Assembly (NCBI RefSeq): GCF_001277295.1
Contig: NZ_CP011456.1
Coordinates: 3,236,001-3,300,000, forward strand
Direction: 5' to 3'
Length of the DNA stretch: 64,000 bases
Source: Anabaena sp. WA102
GTDB taxonomy: Bacteria > Cyanobacteriota > Cyanobacteriia > Cyanobacteriales > Nostocaceae
Under the pieces are notes generated by a model, which saw only the letters and a program-made list of their open reading frames with translations, was not told the DNA's origin and searched no databases. Within the stretch, counting starts at the first letter, position 1; each line of letters starts with the position of its first letter. Made by a program: the position numbers and the translations under genes. This document shows, one piece after another, positions 18,865 through 27,758 of the stretch.

Positions 18865-19300
18865 GTTGACACTCTCCGGTCTAAAGACGCGGAGATTCTA
18901 TAGAGAGTTTCAGTCTATATCCCTCAGTTATCCCAGTTTCAGGCACTGCCTTAAATATTTGGGTTCTTGCCCTGATTTCGTTGGCCCTGGCGGGCGAAAT
19001 CATATCTGACAAGCGTAACTTTCCGAGAGTCCCTCGGTAGCTTTTTATGTCTTTAGTGACAATATAGTTGTATCACGAATATGGATTAAAATCAATGCAG
19101 GATTTATCCTGCCTCTAGTACAAAACGGCGTAAATAAACCAACCATTCTAAATCCTCCAAAAGCCTATACTGTCTTCATTTTGACTTTTGACTTTTGACT
19201 TTTGACTTCCGCCTTGCGGTAATCCCTTGTCTAAAGCCCAAATGTGGCTTCCTGAGTCACCCACATTTTCAAGGGTTTTCGGCGTTCTTCCTTATAAATC
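18865..19300 (+). repeat. IS200/605-like non-coding repeat I, copy 2
   Basis: Nearly identical to 9404-9775 over tgacactctccggtctaaag to cacgaatatgga, and again over ccttgtctaaagcccaaatg to the end. Between these blocks copy 2 has an extra segment with a run of tttgact heptamers (about 19180-19206). No reading frame is present. Two copies 9.4 kb apart with preserved small stems suggest a mobile non-coding unit. Confidence 0.55.
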
Positions 19301-19396
19301 GGTAAATTATTGATTAAATAGTAATTGCTGAACAGTGATGGCTGAATGCTTATTTCTTAATAACAGTGAAATCTGCATCTACAAATTTTATAAATT

Positions 19397-19999
19397 ATGA
19401 ATAGCAAAATTTTACTATCTTTGATTGCTGCCACCTTTTTATCTAGCAATTACGCCGTCGCCGAAGTCCATTTATCCAAACCCAAAGTTGCCGAAAAAAA
19501 ACCTATTGTTCCCGCAGTAATACAGCCCAAATGGCGAACATTTACATCCCCTGATGGATATTTCACCGTATTAATGCCAGGAATGCCCAAGCGAAAAACC
19601 CAAATCCAAAAAACCTACATGGGAAAAATAAAATTAGAAATATTTTTAATCCAACCACCGCAACAAGAAGCTGCATATATAGTCACATACAATGAATTTC
19701 CTGATAGCTATGTCCAGATGACTAACCCCCAAACAATCATGGATCAAGCCCAATATGTAGAACTAACAACCACCAAAAGTAGATTACTAAATCAGCGCAA
19801 TATTCGCAGTTCTAACTTTCATCCCGGCAAAGAAATTGAATATGTTAATGCTATCGGTAAAATTACTAAAACCAGAATGTTTGTTGCTCATGGTAGATTA
19901 TATAAAGTTATGGCTATCGTCTCCAAAAAACAGCATGAAACTTTAAATAAAACTATTACAGGCTATTTAAATTCCTTCAGCTTAGTTGTTAAACCTTAA
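19397..19999 (+). CDS. Exported protein of unknown function
   Basis: 200 residues from ATG 19397. The N-terminus is a signal peptide (MNSKILLSLIAATFLSSNYAVA, cleavage near AVA-E). A short Lys/Pro-rich linker follows, then a compact domain from about residue 45: FTSPDGYFTVLMPGMPKRKT, with regular beta-strand spacing and no cysteines. The PDGYFTVLMPG start resembles small exported cyanobacterial proteins of PsbP/DUF1795-like size, but I cannot assign a family. Its stop is 44 bp before the Uma2 gene start, so the two may share a transcript. Confidence 0.75.
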   Translation: MNSKILLSLIAATFLSSNYAVAEVHLSKPKVAEKKPIVPAVIQPKWRTFTSPDGYFTVLMPGMPKRKTQIQKTYMGKIKLEIFLIQPPQQEAAYIVTYNEFPDSYVQMTNPQTIMDQAQYVELTTTKSRLLNQRNIRSSNFHPGKEIEYVNAIGKITKTRMFVAHGRLYKVMAIVSKKQHETLNKTITGYLNSFSLVVKP

Positions 20000-20043
20000 T
20001 TGAGAATGAGTAATATCGGTGAAATATTCAGGAGTCCGAAAAA

Positions 20044-20691
20044 ATGATCATCACTGAAATGCCAACGCAATTACTAACTAACACTTGGATAACAGCAACT
20101 TGGGATGAATATATTCAGGTTATTGAAAATTATCCTGATCAAAAAGCCAAAGGCTATTATCACAATGGAAAAATGAGGATAGAAATGCCACCAATCGGAA
20201 ATGATCATGCCAGTGACCATAGTATGATTATTTTTGCTGTTAACCTATTTGCGACTATTAAAGGAATTAAATTTAATAGCAAAGATAATTGTACATACAG
20301 AAAAATCGGATTTCAAGAAGTCCAACCAGATGTTTCTTATTACATTGCTGAAAAAGCAAATGCTATTCCCTATGGAACTTCCATTGTTAATTTAGATATT
20401 TATCCCATACCAGATTTAGTAATTGAAGTTGCGAGTAGTTCCCTAGCTGATGATAAAGGGGAAAAACGCCTGATGTATGAAGATTTAGGTGTAGCCGAAT
20501 ACTGGGTACTTGATGTGCAGAATGTCCAAGTTATCCCTTTTATGATTGAAAATGGTGGCAGTAAAAGAATTAGTGAATCTCAAGTATTACCAGGGTTACA
20601 AATTTCTTTACTAAACGAAGCATTAAGAAAAACTCGACAAATGGATCATAGTCAAGTTTGTGCTTGGTTGTTAAGCCAATTTCAGCAATAA
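20044..20691 (+). CDS. Uma2 family (DUF820) protein
   Basis: 215 residues from ATG 20044. It has the family's nuclease-like core: ANAIPYGTSIVNLDIYPIPD then LVIEVASSSLADDKGEKRLM and YEDLGVAEYWVLDVQ, giving the Asp and Glu-x-Val positions of a PD-(D/E)XK-type active site. The C-terminus lacks the coiled-coil tail seen in the other Uma2 protein (8594-9403). These proteins are abundant and unexplained in cyanobacteria. It precedes the toxin-antitoxin remnant by about 135 bp. Confidence 0.88.
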   Translation: MIITEMPTQLLTNTWITATWDEYIQVIENYPDQKAKGYYHNGKMRIEMPPIGNDHASDHSMIIFAVNLFATIKGIKFNSKDNCTYRKIGFQEVQPDVSYYIAEKANAIPYGTSIVNLDIYPIPDLVIEVASSSLADDKGEKRLMYEDLGVAEYWVLDVQNVQVIPFMIENGGSKRISESQVLPGLQISLLNEALRKTRQMDHSQVCAWLLSQFQQ

Positions 20692-20826
20692 GCGACACGA
20701 GCAGTTCGACAAGCTCACTGACCACGGTTTTAACCGCAGTGGTATTTCATGCTAAAATGAGGTTGTGAGTAAGAAAACCAGATTGCTATATAATATTTAT
20801 AGTCAGTAGGACGGACAGAAATAACA

Positions 20827-21135
20827 ATGTCAGAAAAAACTTTCGATATTGCTTACTTATCAGATAATTTACTTGATTTATTATCAGATATCCAAAATCA
20901 TGTGGAAATTACGCTAACTCGTCAGGGAGTTCCCTGGGCAAAAGTTTTGCCTCTGTCTCAAGCAGAACCTACAATTGAAAAAGCGGGTTTAAATCATAGT
21001 TCGATAGTGATGAGTAATGAAGGTACTTTAGAACCAAGGGTTGCAGGTTTTTGGCAAGGACAGGTTAAGATTTCTGATAATTTTGATGACACTTCAGAAG
21101 AAGTAATTGCTGCTTTTTATGGAGAAGAACAATGA
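20827..21135 (+). CDS. Antitoxin of a type II toxin-antitoxin pair
   Basis: 102 residues from ATG 20827. The N-terminal half (DIAYLSDNLLDLLSDIQNHV, EITLTRQGVPWAKVLPL) has the Phd/YefM-like DNA-binding pattern, in which the conserved R-x-G-x-P-x-A-x-V-x-P strand is easy to see. The acidic C-terminal part (EEVIAAFYGEE) would wrap the toxin. The stop overlaps the start of the PIN gene by 4 bp (atga at 21132), the usual coupling. It may be an orphan antitoxin because the toxin is damaged. Confidence 0.85.
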   Translation: MSEKTFDIAYLSDNLLDLLSDIQNHVEITLTRQGVPWAKVLPLSQAEPTIEKAGLNHSSIVMSNEGTLEPRVAGFWQGQVKISDNFDDTSEEVIAAFYGEEQ

Positions 21136-21386
21136 GTTTTCTGCTAGATACTCATATTCTGTTATGGTTTTTAGAAAATGATTCTAAGTTGTCAAATCAG
21201 GTACGAGAAGTAATTATTAATCGTGAGAATTTAATTGTTGTTAGTGCTATTAGTGCTTGGGAAATTTCTATTAAACAGTCTTTAGGAAAGTTAATAGCTC
21301 AGGCTTTGGTAGAAGGGCTAACCATAATTACGGTAGATCAAAAGTTTAAATTTTATGATGTCCCGTTGTTAATAACTGAATCATAA
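21132..21386 (+). pseudogene. PIN-domain toxin with internal deletion
   Basis: 84 residues from ATG 21132. PIN toxins of this group are about 125-130 residues. The N-terminal part is intact: MSFLLDTHILLWFLENDSKL with the first catalytic Asp, and VSAISAWEISIKQSLGKL with the conserved Glu. Directly after GKL the sequence jumps to IAQALVEGLTIITVDQKFKF, the segment that normally follows the DPFDR motif. About 45 residues are missing in frame, including the third catalytic Asp. The deletion leaves the frame open and the last active-site region (TVD) in place. RNase activity is expected to be lost. Confidence 0.8.
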
Positions 21387-21499
21387 ATTAGTTGTGCAAA
21401 ATAGATTATCTATATTCGACCTCTCCCATAATTGTTTCTGTGGTGTGATAAGCAGGTTTGCTTTTTATGTATTTTTGTTGTTAATCGGCTGGATTATTA

Positions 21500-21655
21500 T
21501 ATATACTCAAAACGGGTAGAAGCTGGGCTTTTTTATCATACAAAGAACAAGGTTCAAAGCCTCTCCAATTATAAAAGCTGCTCCTTTTCCCTCCCTTGTA
21601 GGGGAGGGTCAGGGAGGGGTGCGGGGAGAGGTTTACCAGAGGGGTTTCCTATTTG
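21500..21655. repeat. Dispersed element G, copy 2 (right end lost)
   Basis: Left end tactcaaaacgggtagaagc, then tttttatcatacaaagaaca as in the copies at 15071 and 57572. A hairpin-rich ccctcccttgtaggggaggg core and gaggtttaccagaggggttt follow. The usual right end (ccgttttgagtata type) is absent. The repeat runs up to the leader of the YebC gene, 30 bp before its start. Confidence 0.7.
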
Positions 21656-21684
21656 TGAGCAGAGTATTAATAATTTTGGTGATT

Positions 21685-22440
21685 ATGGCAGGACATAGTA
21701 AATGGGCAAATATTAAACGTCAAAAAGCCGTAGTAGATGCAAAAAGGGGAAGTATATTTACCCAACTATCACGGGCAATAATTGTGGCTGCGAGAAACGG
21801 TGTACCAGATCCAGCAGGTAATTTTCAACTACGGACAGCCATTGATAAAGCCAAAGCAGCGGGGATTCCCAATGATAATATTGATAGAGCCGTTGCTAAA
21901 GGTGCAGGTACTTTCAGTGATCACAGCATCCTTGAAGAAATTCGCTACGAAGGTTACGGTCCCGGTGGTGTCGCCATTTTAATTGAAGCCCTCACAGATA
22001 ACCGGAATCGAACTGCGGCAGATTTGCGCGTCTCTTTTAGCAAAAATGGCGGAAACTTGGGAGAAACAGGTTGTGTAAGTTGGATGTTTTCCCAAAAAGG
22101 AGTTTGTGTCGTCGAAGGTGTAATTGATGAAGACAAGCTTTTAGAAGCTTCCTTAGAAGGAAATGCCGAATCTTATGAAATCATGGCAGAGGAAACAGTT
22201 GAGGTATTTACAGAAATAGCAAATTTGGAGAAACTCAGCCAAACCTTAAAAGCAAAAGGTTTTAAAGTCACAGATATAGAATTGCGTTGGCTTCCTGGTA
22301 ATCAAGTAGAAGTTACAGATGCAGATCAAGCTAAATCTCTCCTCAAATTAATTGATACTCTAGAAGGGTTAGATGATGTCCAAAGTGTGACAGCTAATTT
22401 TGAAATGGCAGATGGTTTAATGGAACTTAGTATAATCTAG
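21685..22440 (+). CDS. yebC: YebC/PmpR-type transcriptional regulator / translation factor
   Basis: 251 residues from ATG 21685 (MAGHSKWANIKRQKAVVDAK), the invariant family start; the longer in-frame opening at 21619 lies in repeat G and is rejected. Features: AGHSKWANIK at the N-terminus, IPNDNIDRAVAKGAG, and YEGYGPGGVAILIEALTDNRNRTAADLR. Family members are about 240-250 residues, regulate transcription, and have also been linked to relief of ribosome stalling. Its leader comes from a damaged copy of element G. Confidence 0.95.
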   Translation: MAGHSKWANIKRQKAVVDAKRGSIFTQLSRAIIVAARNGVPDPAGNFQLRTAIDKAKAAGIPNDNIDRAVAKGAGTFSDHSILEEIRYEGYGPGGVAILIEALTDNRNRTAADLRVSFSKNGGNLGETGCVSWMFSQKGVCVVEGVIDEDKLLEASLEGNAESYEIMAEETVEVFTEIANLEKLSQTLKAKGFKVTDIELRWLPGNQVEVTDADQAKSLLKLIDTLEGLDDVQSVTANFEMADGLMELSII

Positions 22441-22457
22441 CACTAAATCAATAAAAA

Positions 22458-22478
22458 GGCTTGGTAAATCGCCAAGCC
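22458..22478. terminator. Hairpin after yebC
   Basis: A 7-bp perfect stem (ggcttgg / ccaagcc) with a 7-nt loop starting 18 bp after the yebC stop. The T-run is on the minus-strand side and the plus strand has only catatata after it, so termination of yebC is plausible but not certain. Confidence 0.5.
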
Positions 22479-22696
22479 CATATATACCAAGTGTTTACTA
22501 TAGTCGCTTAATGTACCTGAATTAATGCTGAAATTCATCTATCTATGGTAGTGTATCAATAACCCCCTGTGGTTGCCCTAAATACCGGGGTAGGCACAAG
22601 GCCTACCCCTACATTAAATCTAAACTCAAGTTGACACTCTCAGCGGCTTTAGCCACTGAGCTTTACCCTTACCGGATATTCCTGTAAAATACATTT

Positions 22697-24574
22697 GTGA
22701 CTATATCTGAGCAAATCTTACCACTGTATAAAAACCCAGAACGGTTAGAAAATCGGCTGGGAGAAATTCCCCCAGAACCGGGGGTTTATTTGTTGCGGGA
22801 TGGCAGCGATCGCCTAATATATATAGGTAAATCTCGTAAATTGCGTTCTCGTGTCCGTTCCTATTTCCGCGACTCCACCAACAAGACGGAACGGATTAAC
22901 ACAATGGTTAAATTAGTGACAGAAATTGAATTCATTGTCACTGATACCGAAGCCGAAGCATTAGCCCTAGAAGCCAATTTAATTAAACAGCATCAGCCAT
23001 ATTTTAACGTCTTACTCAAAGATGATAAAAAATATCCTTATCTGTGCATTACTTGGTCAGATGAATATCCGCGCATTTTCATTACCCGCAAACGTCAATT
23101 AGGAAAAGCCAAAGATAAATATTACGGTCCTTATACAGATTCCGGTTTATTACGAGAAATTGTCCATTTGTGTAAAAAGATTTTTCCTTTACGACAAAGA
23201 CCACAACCTTTATTTAAAGATCGTCCCTGTTTAAATTATGATATTGGTCGTTGTCCTGGTGTTTGTCAAAAATTAGTTTCCCCGGTTGAATATGCAAAAA
23301 TTGTCCAAAAAGTAGCGATGGTTTTTCAAGGCAGAACTCAGGAACTAATTGATATTTTAACAGCACAAATGGAAACAGCCGCAGCAGAATTGAATTTTGA
23401 AACTGCGGCAAAAATTCGTGATCAAATTGGAGCATTAAAATCCCTCCATGCTGCTCAAAAAGTATCCTTACCTGATGATACAGTATCACGAGATGCGATC
23501 GCTTTAGCCGCCGATGATCAACACGCCTACATTCAATTATTCCAAATTCGCGCCGGTCAATTAGTGGGACGCTTGGCTTTTGTTGCTGACTCCCACCCTG
23601 AACCGGGAGCAATTTTACAACGAGTTTTAGAGGAACATTATCAAACAGCAGAAAGTGTAGAAATTCCCAGCGAAGTCTTAGTACAGCATGATTTACCAGA
23701 TAGTGAAATTTTGTCCGCTATTCTAACAGAACGCAAAGGTAGAAAAGTGACAATTTTCAATCCTTTGCGACAAAGTAAGGCAGAATTAATAGAAATGGTC
23801 GAAAAAAATGCCCAATATGAATTACAAAGAATGCAAAAATTGGGTGATAGTAATTTGCAAGCAACCCAAGATTTAGCCGCTATTCTCGACTTACCAGATT
23901 TACCCAAACGCATTGAAGGATATGATATTTCTCATATTCAAGGAACTAATGCAGTAGGTTCTCAAGTCGTATTTATTGATGGTTTACCAGCCAAACAATA
24001 TTACCGACATTATAAAATTAAAAATCCTGATATCACAATTGGTCATTCCGATGATTTTGCCAGTTTAGCAGAAGTTATTAAGAGAAGATTTCGTAAATAT
24101 ATTGAAGATCCGAAATTAGCAAGATTAGGTAATACTGACTGGCCTGATTTAATTATGATTGATGGTGGTAAAGGTCAACTATCTGCCGTTGTGGGGATTT
24201 TAACGGAAATGAATCTATTCGCAGATTTGCGGGTTCTCAGTTTAGCCAAAAAACGGGAAGAAATCTTTTTACCCCACTCATCAAAACCTTTAGAAACAGA
24301 CTCAGAACAACCAGGAGTCCAGTTATTACGAAGATTGCGAGATGAAGCTCATAGATTTGCTGTCAGTTTTCATCGTCAACAAAGAAGTGATAAACTAAAG
24401 CGATCGCATTTAGATGAAATTCCCGGTTTAGGACAAAATCGGCAAAAGTTGTTATTAGCGCATTTTCGCTCTCTTGATTATATTCGTCAAGCTACAACTA
24501 CACAATTAACTGAAGTTCCCGGAATTGGTTCACGGTTAGCGCAAGATATTTATGATTATTTCCATCCTGTTTAA
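22697..24574 (+). CDS. uvrC: Excinuclease ABC subunit C
   Basis: 625 residues, GTG start at 22697. Makes the two incisions of nucleotide excision repair with UvrA/UvrB. Domains in order: GIY-YIG nuclease (PGVYLLRDGSDRLIYIGKSR, residues about 28-105); a Cys cluster (RPCLNYDIGRCPGVCQ); UVR motif (about 215-250); RNase H-like C-terminal nuclease (GYDISHIQGTNAVGSQVVF and DWPDLIMIDGGKGQLSA, with the catalytic acids); and tandem helix-hairpin-helix (IPGLGQNRQKLLLAHF, VPGIGSRLAQDIYDYF). The length is normal. Confidence 0.97.
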   Translation: MTISEQILPLYKNPERLENRLGEIPPEPGVYLLRDGSDRLIYIGKSRKLRSRVRSYFRDSTNKTERINTMVKLVTEIEFIVTDTEAEALALEANLIKQHQPYFNVLLKDDKKYPYLCITWSDEYPRIFITRKRQLGKAKDKYYGPYTDSGLLREIVHLCKKIFPLRQRPQPLFKDRPCLNYDIGRCPGVCQKLVSPVEYAKIVQKVAMVFQGRTQELIDILTAQMETAAAELNFETAAKIRDQIGALKSLHAAQKVSLPDDTVSRDAIALAADDQHAYIQLFQIRAGQLVGRLAFVADSHPEPGAILQRVLEEHYQTAESVEIPSEVLVQHDLPDSEILSAILTERKGRKVTIFNPLRQSKAELIEMVEKNAQYELQRMQKLGDSNLQATQDLAAILDLPDLPKRIEGYDISHIQGTNAVGSQVVFIDGLPAKQYYRHYKIKNPDITIGHSDDFASLAEVIKRRFRKYIEDPKLARLGNTDWPDLIMIDGGKGQLSAVVGILTEMNLFADLRVLSLAKKREEIFLPHSSKPLETDSEQPGVQLLRRLRDEAHRFAVSFHRQQRSDKLKRSHLDEIPGLGQNRQKLLLAHFRSLDYIRQATTTQLTEVPGIGSRLAQDIYDYFHPV

Positions 24575-24853
24575 ATATATTTTTTCAGAGATACGAACCA
24601 CAGAGGACACAGAGGACACAGAGGTAAAACAATTTCTTAATCAATACCTTCTCCATTTTTTGTAGGTCGGGTTAAGCGACAGCGCAACCCGACGCATTTG
24701 TTGGGTTATGGCTATGGCTCCTACGTCGCCACGCAAGCTATCGCCACACTTCGTGAACGTACCTCAACCTAGAGGTATTGTTAATTGAATTGTATTGGTT
24801 CTTGACTTCTGCTGTATTATTAACCATAGTTGTAAATACCATAGTGTTACCAG

Positions 24854-26128
24854 ATGAAAATCAGTCTCTGTATGATTGTAAAAAATGAAGAAACTAGCTT
24901 ACCAAAATGTCTAGGAAGTGTTAATAATTTTGTTGATGAAATTGTAGTTCTTGATACGGGTTCAACTGACAAAACCCCACAAATTGCTCAACAATTTGGG
25001 GCTAAAGTGTATTATTTCCCCTGGAATAATAACTTTAGTTCGGCTCGAAATGAAGCTTTAAAATATGTGACAGGTGATTGGATTTTAGTTTTAGATGCTG
25101 ATGAAACTTTGACAGATGAAATTATCCCCTTACTTAAAACAGTTATTAGCAAAGAAGAATATTTGGTAATTAATTTAGTACGTCAAGAAGTCGGTTCAAC
25201 ACAATCACCTTATTCTCTGGTTTCTCGACTATTTCGTTATCATCCTAATATATCTTTTGATCGCCCTTATCATGCTTTAATTGATGATAGTGTCACCGCA
25301 ATTCTCACTCAAGAACCACATTGGCAAATTGGTTATTTACCAGGAGTAGCAATTCTCCATACAGGTTATCAAAAAGCTGTAATTAATGAACAGAATAAAT
25401 ATGCTAAAGCCGCAGCCGCAATGGAAGAGTTTTTTGCCAGTCACCCCAATGATGCTTATGTATGCAGTAAATTGGGAGCTTTGTATATGCAAATGGGGAA
25501 AATTGATGCGGGTATGGAGTTATTAAATCGAGGATTAAATCAATTAATTGGTAATCAGGTTAATGAAGAAAAAAAAACGTTAAGTAAATTTAAACATTCG
25601 CAGTCACAGAAATTTGCAGTTGATTTTGATGAAGATATAAATTACGATATTTTATATGAATTACATTACCATTTAGGAATTGCCTACACGAATTTACAAA
25701 ATTTATCCCCAGCTATTTCTCATTATCAAGCTGCGGTGAAATTGCCTATCTATCCCCTTTTGAAATTAGGAGGATATAATAATTTAGGAAATTTACTCAA
25801 AAATGTAGGAGATTTACCAGCAGCAAAAATTGCTTATGAAACAGCCATAAAAATTGATCCTAATTTTGTAACAGGTTATTATAATTTAGGGATGGTATGC
25901 AAAGCAATGGGGTTATTTCGTGAAGCTATTGATGCCTATAATAACGCCATTAATTTGAATCCTGATTATGCAGAAGCTTATCAAAATTTAGGGGTTGTAC
26001 TCTTGAAAATTGGCGATGTTCAAGGTAGTTTAGAAGCTTTTGAATATGCCATTTCTCTCCATGAATTAAACAACCCTGAAGAAGCAAAACGACTTTATCA
26101 AGGTTTAAAGGAAATGGGTTTGATTTGA
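24854..26128 (+). CDS. Family 2 glycosyltransferase with C-terminal TPR repeats
   Basis: 424 residues from ATG 24854. The N-terminal domain (about 1-230) is a GT-A glycosyltransferase: MKISLCMIVKNEE, EIVVLDTGSTDKTPQIA, and the metal-binding DxD as VLDADE. The rest contains TPR units (YYNLGMVCKAMGLFREAIDA, YQNLGVVLLKIGDVQGSLEA). Such GT2-TPR proteins usually act in the cytoplasm on cell-surface glycans or glycoproteins; the sugar is unknown. It runs tail to tail with the membrane glycosyltransferase at 26131, only 2 bp apart, which supports a shared glycan role. Confidence 0.9.
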   Translation: MKISLCMIVKNEETSLPKCLGSVNNFVDEIVVLDTGSTDKTPQIAQQFGAKVYYFPWNNNFSSARNEALKYVTGDWILVLDADETLTDEIIPLLKTVISKEEYLVINLVRQEVGSTQSPYSLVSRLFRYHPNISFDRPYHALIDDSVTAILTQEPHWQIGYLPGVAILHTGYQKAVINEQNKYAKAAAAMEEFFASHPNDAYVCSKLGALYMQMGKIDAGMELLNRGLNQLIGNQVNEEKKTLSKFKHSQSQKFAVDFDEDINYDILYELHYHLGIAYTNLQNLSPAISHYQAAVKLPIYPLLKLGGYNNLGNLLKNVGDLPAAKIAYETAIKIDPNFVTGYYNLGMVCKAMGLFREAIDAYNNAINLNPDYAEAYQNLGVVLLKIGDVQGSLEAFEYAISLHELNNPEEAKRLYQGLKEMGLI

Positions 26129-26130
26129 TT

Positions 26131-27675
26131 TTAGGTTACTTTTTTAACAAATAGAACCCGATCATTTCTTTCATAGATTTTATACCAAATTCTATCTTTA
26201 TCATTAACTTGATATATTTCTTGGGTATTGATAATCTCTTGATTATCAATGTTTCTAAATTCATATTTACCAACTTTTTTAATTTCTTTATCTGGCTGAA
26301 TTTCCAGATGATTAATTAACTTTGGATCATATTTTGCATAAAATAGATAATAGATATATGGCTGATTTATTTGATTATCAATGACTATTTTATTAAATCT
26401 ATCCTGATTAATAATTACATAATTCATGAAATCCTTAATTCCATATTGGAACATTTCTCTAGTCAGGGTTTGTTGAGGATATCTATGAAAATAAACATAA
26501 CTAAAACTAGGAATATTCATTATTCCTAGAAAGATCACAATCACAATCAACTTCTTTTTTAGTTGGATATCTTTTATGGAATCAACTATTATTTTTAACC
26601 CAAAAATCACAAATATAATAGTTAAAGGTAATCCATGAATCATTCTTAATGTATGGTAATATGTTTCTGTTAAACTGGCAGGAATTGGGGCAATAAAAAG
26701 CCATGCAAGTAATAATAAGATGATCTGACGATGTGGATAAGTTAAACTATCTTTCTTAAAAGCTAGAGTAAAACATCCCAGAATTCCTATATAAAAAAAT
26801 ACTGATAGAAAATCATAATTAGCACCAAAGCCGGGAACTCTCTGCATAACATTAGAATCACTAATACCAAAGTTAAACTCTGGTGAAAAATAGCTCAAAT
26901 ATCTTAATAAAAATTTCCCAAAAATAATAAATATATTTTCTTCTTGACCAAAAATTGAAACAATCTTAAACCTACCGTTGTATCTATCAGGATCAGCAAA
27001 AGTTAATAAATATATTGGCGATACAAAAATGATATAACTTAATAAAAATATGGTTATTTTAGTGATATTCTTACGCAAGAAAATTATCATTAATGCTATT
27101 AATAGAAGTGGCACAAATAATTTTTGACTTGGGTAAGAATAGGTTAGTATTCCTGCACAAATGGATGCTATAATTAACCTATAAGATTGTTTTGGATTGT
27201 TTTTAACAGCCCATAAAAATACTGTCATAAATAACAGCATAAAAAATGGCACAATGCTGGGAGGAATAGCCCATCTGGAAAGGGTGATATGCCAGGGTAT
27301 AATTGCCAGAAGAAAAGCAGCTATTAAGGCTAATTTTTTATCATTAAGAACTTGTAGACTAAATAAGTATATGAGAACGACCGTACCCACTCCTAATAAG
27401 GCAACAGGTAAGCGGATCGAAAATTCTGATAATCCGAATAATTGTACAAAAGGAATTGTGATATAAGTGATAACAGGTGATACCCAATCACCAAAAGATT
27501 CCAACATAATTGGCAGAAAATTCCCATGATGATCCCGCATGGTAGCAATTAGGGAGTATGCGTCATAACCATTTATGGCTTCATCTTGATTTAAGGCAAT
27601 AGGATTATTAGCAAGATTATATATTCTCAGTAATAGAGAAATCGCAATTATTAACACCGAATAGACATTATTCAT
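26131..27675 (-). CDS. Family 39-type membrane glycosyltransferase
   Basis: 514 residues from ATG 27675. It begins with a membrane helix (VYSVLIIAISLLLRIYNLA) followed by NQDEAINGYDAYSL, where the Asp-Glu pair in the first extracytoplasmic loop matches the catalytic acid of PMT/ArnT-like (GT39/GT83) enzymes. About ten more hydrophobic helices follow, then a soluble C-terminal domain of about 110 residues. These enzymes move a sugar from a polyprenyl carrier to a lipid or protein. The gene is very AT-rich, even for this window. It stands alone on the minus strand. Confidence 0.85.
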   Translation of the reverse strand: MNNVYSVLIIAISLLLRIYNLANNPIALNQDEAINGYDAYSLIATMRDHHGNFLPIMLESFGDWVSPVITYITIPFVQLFGLSEFSIRLPVALLGVGTVVLIYLFSLQVLNDKKLALIAAFLLAIIPWHITLSRWAIPPSIVPFFMLLFMTVFLWAVKNNPKQSYRLIIASICAGILTYSYPSQKLFVPLLLIALMIIFLRKNITKITIFLLSYIIFVSPIYLLTFADPDRYNGRFKIVSIFGQEENIFIIFGKFLLRYLSYFSPEFNFGISDSNVMQRVPGFGANYDFLSVFFYIGILGCFTLAFKKDSLTYPHRQIILLLLAWLFIAPIPASLTETYYHTLRMIHGLPLTIIFVIFGLKIIVDSIKDIQLKKKLIVIVIFLGIMNIPSFSYVYFHRYPQQTLTREMFQYGIKDFMNYVIINQDRFNKIVIDNQINQPYIYYLFYAKYDPKLINHLEIQPDKEIKKVGKYEFRNIDNQEIINTQEIYQVNDKDRIWYKIYERNDRVLFVKKVT

Positions 27676-27758
27676 ATTGAGAATGCACCCTAAAAAAAGT
27701 CACTGATACCGAAAACTCAAAACTTTTAAGTCTTGAGTTTCGGGAATTAGAAATTATG

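Noticed and set aside
21560..21660. A short frame reading CRGGSGRGAGRG, recalling the PatS peptide RGSGR
   Set aside because: The exact pentapeptide is not present, and the sequence is the G-rich core of repeat element G; the frame has no sensible start or ribosome binding site.
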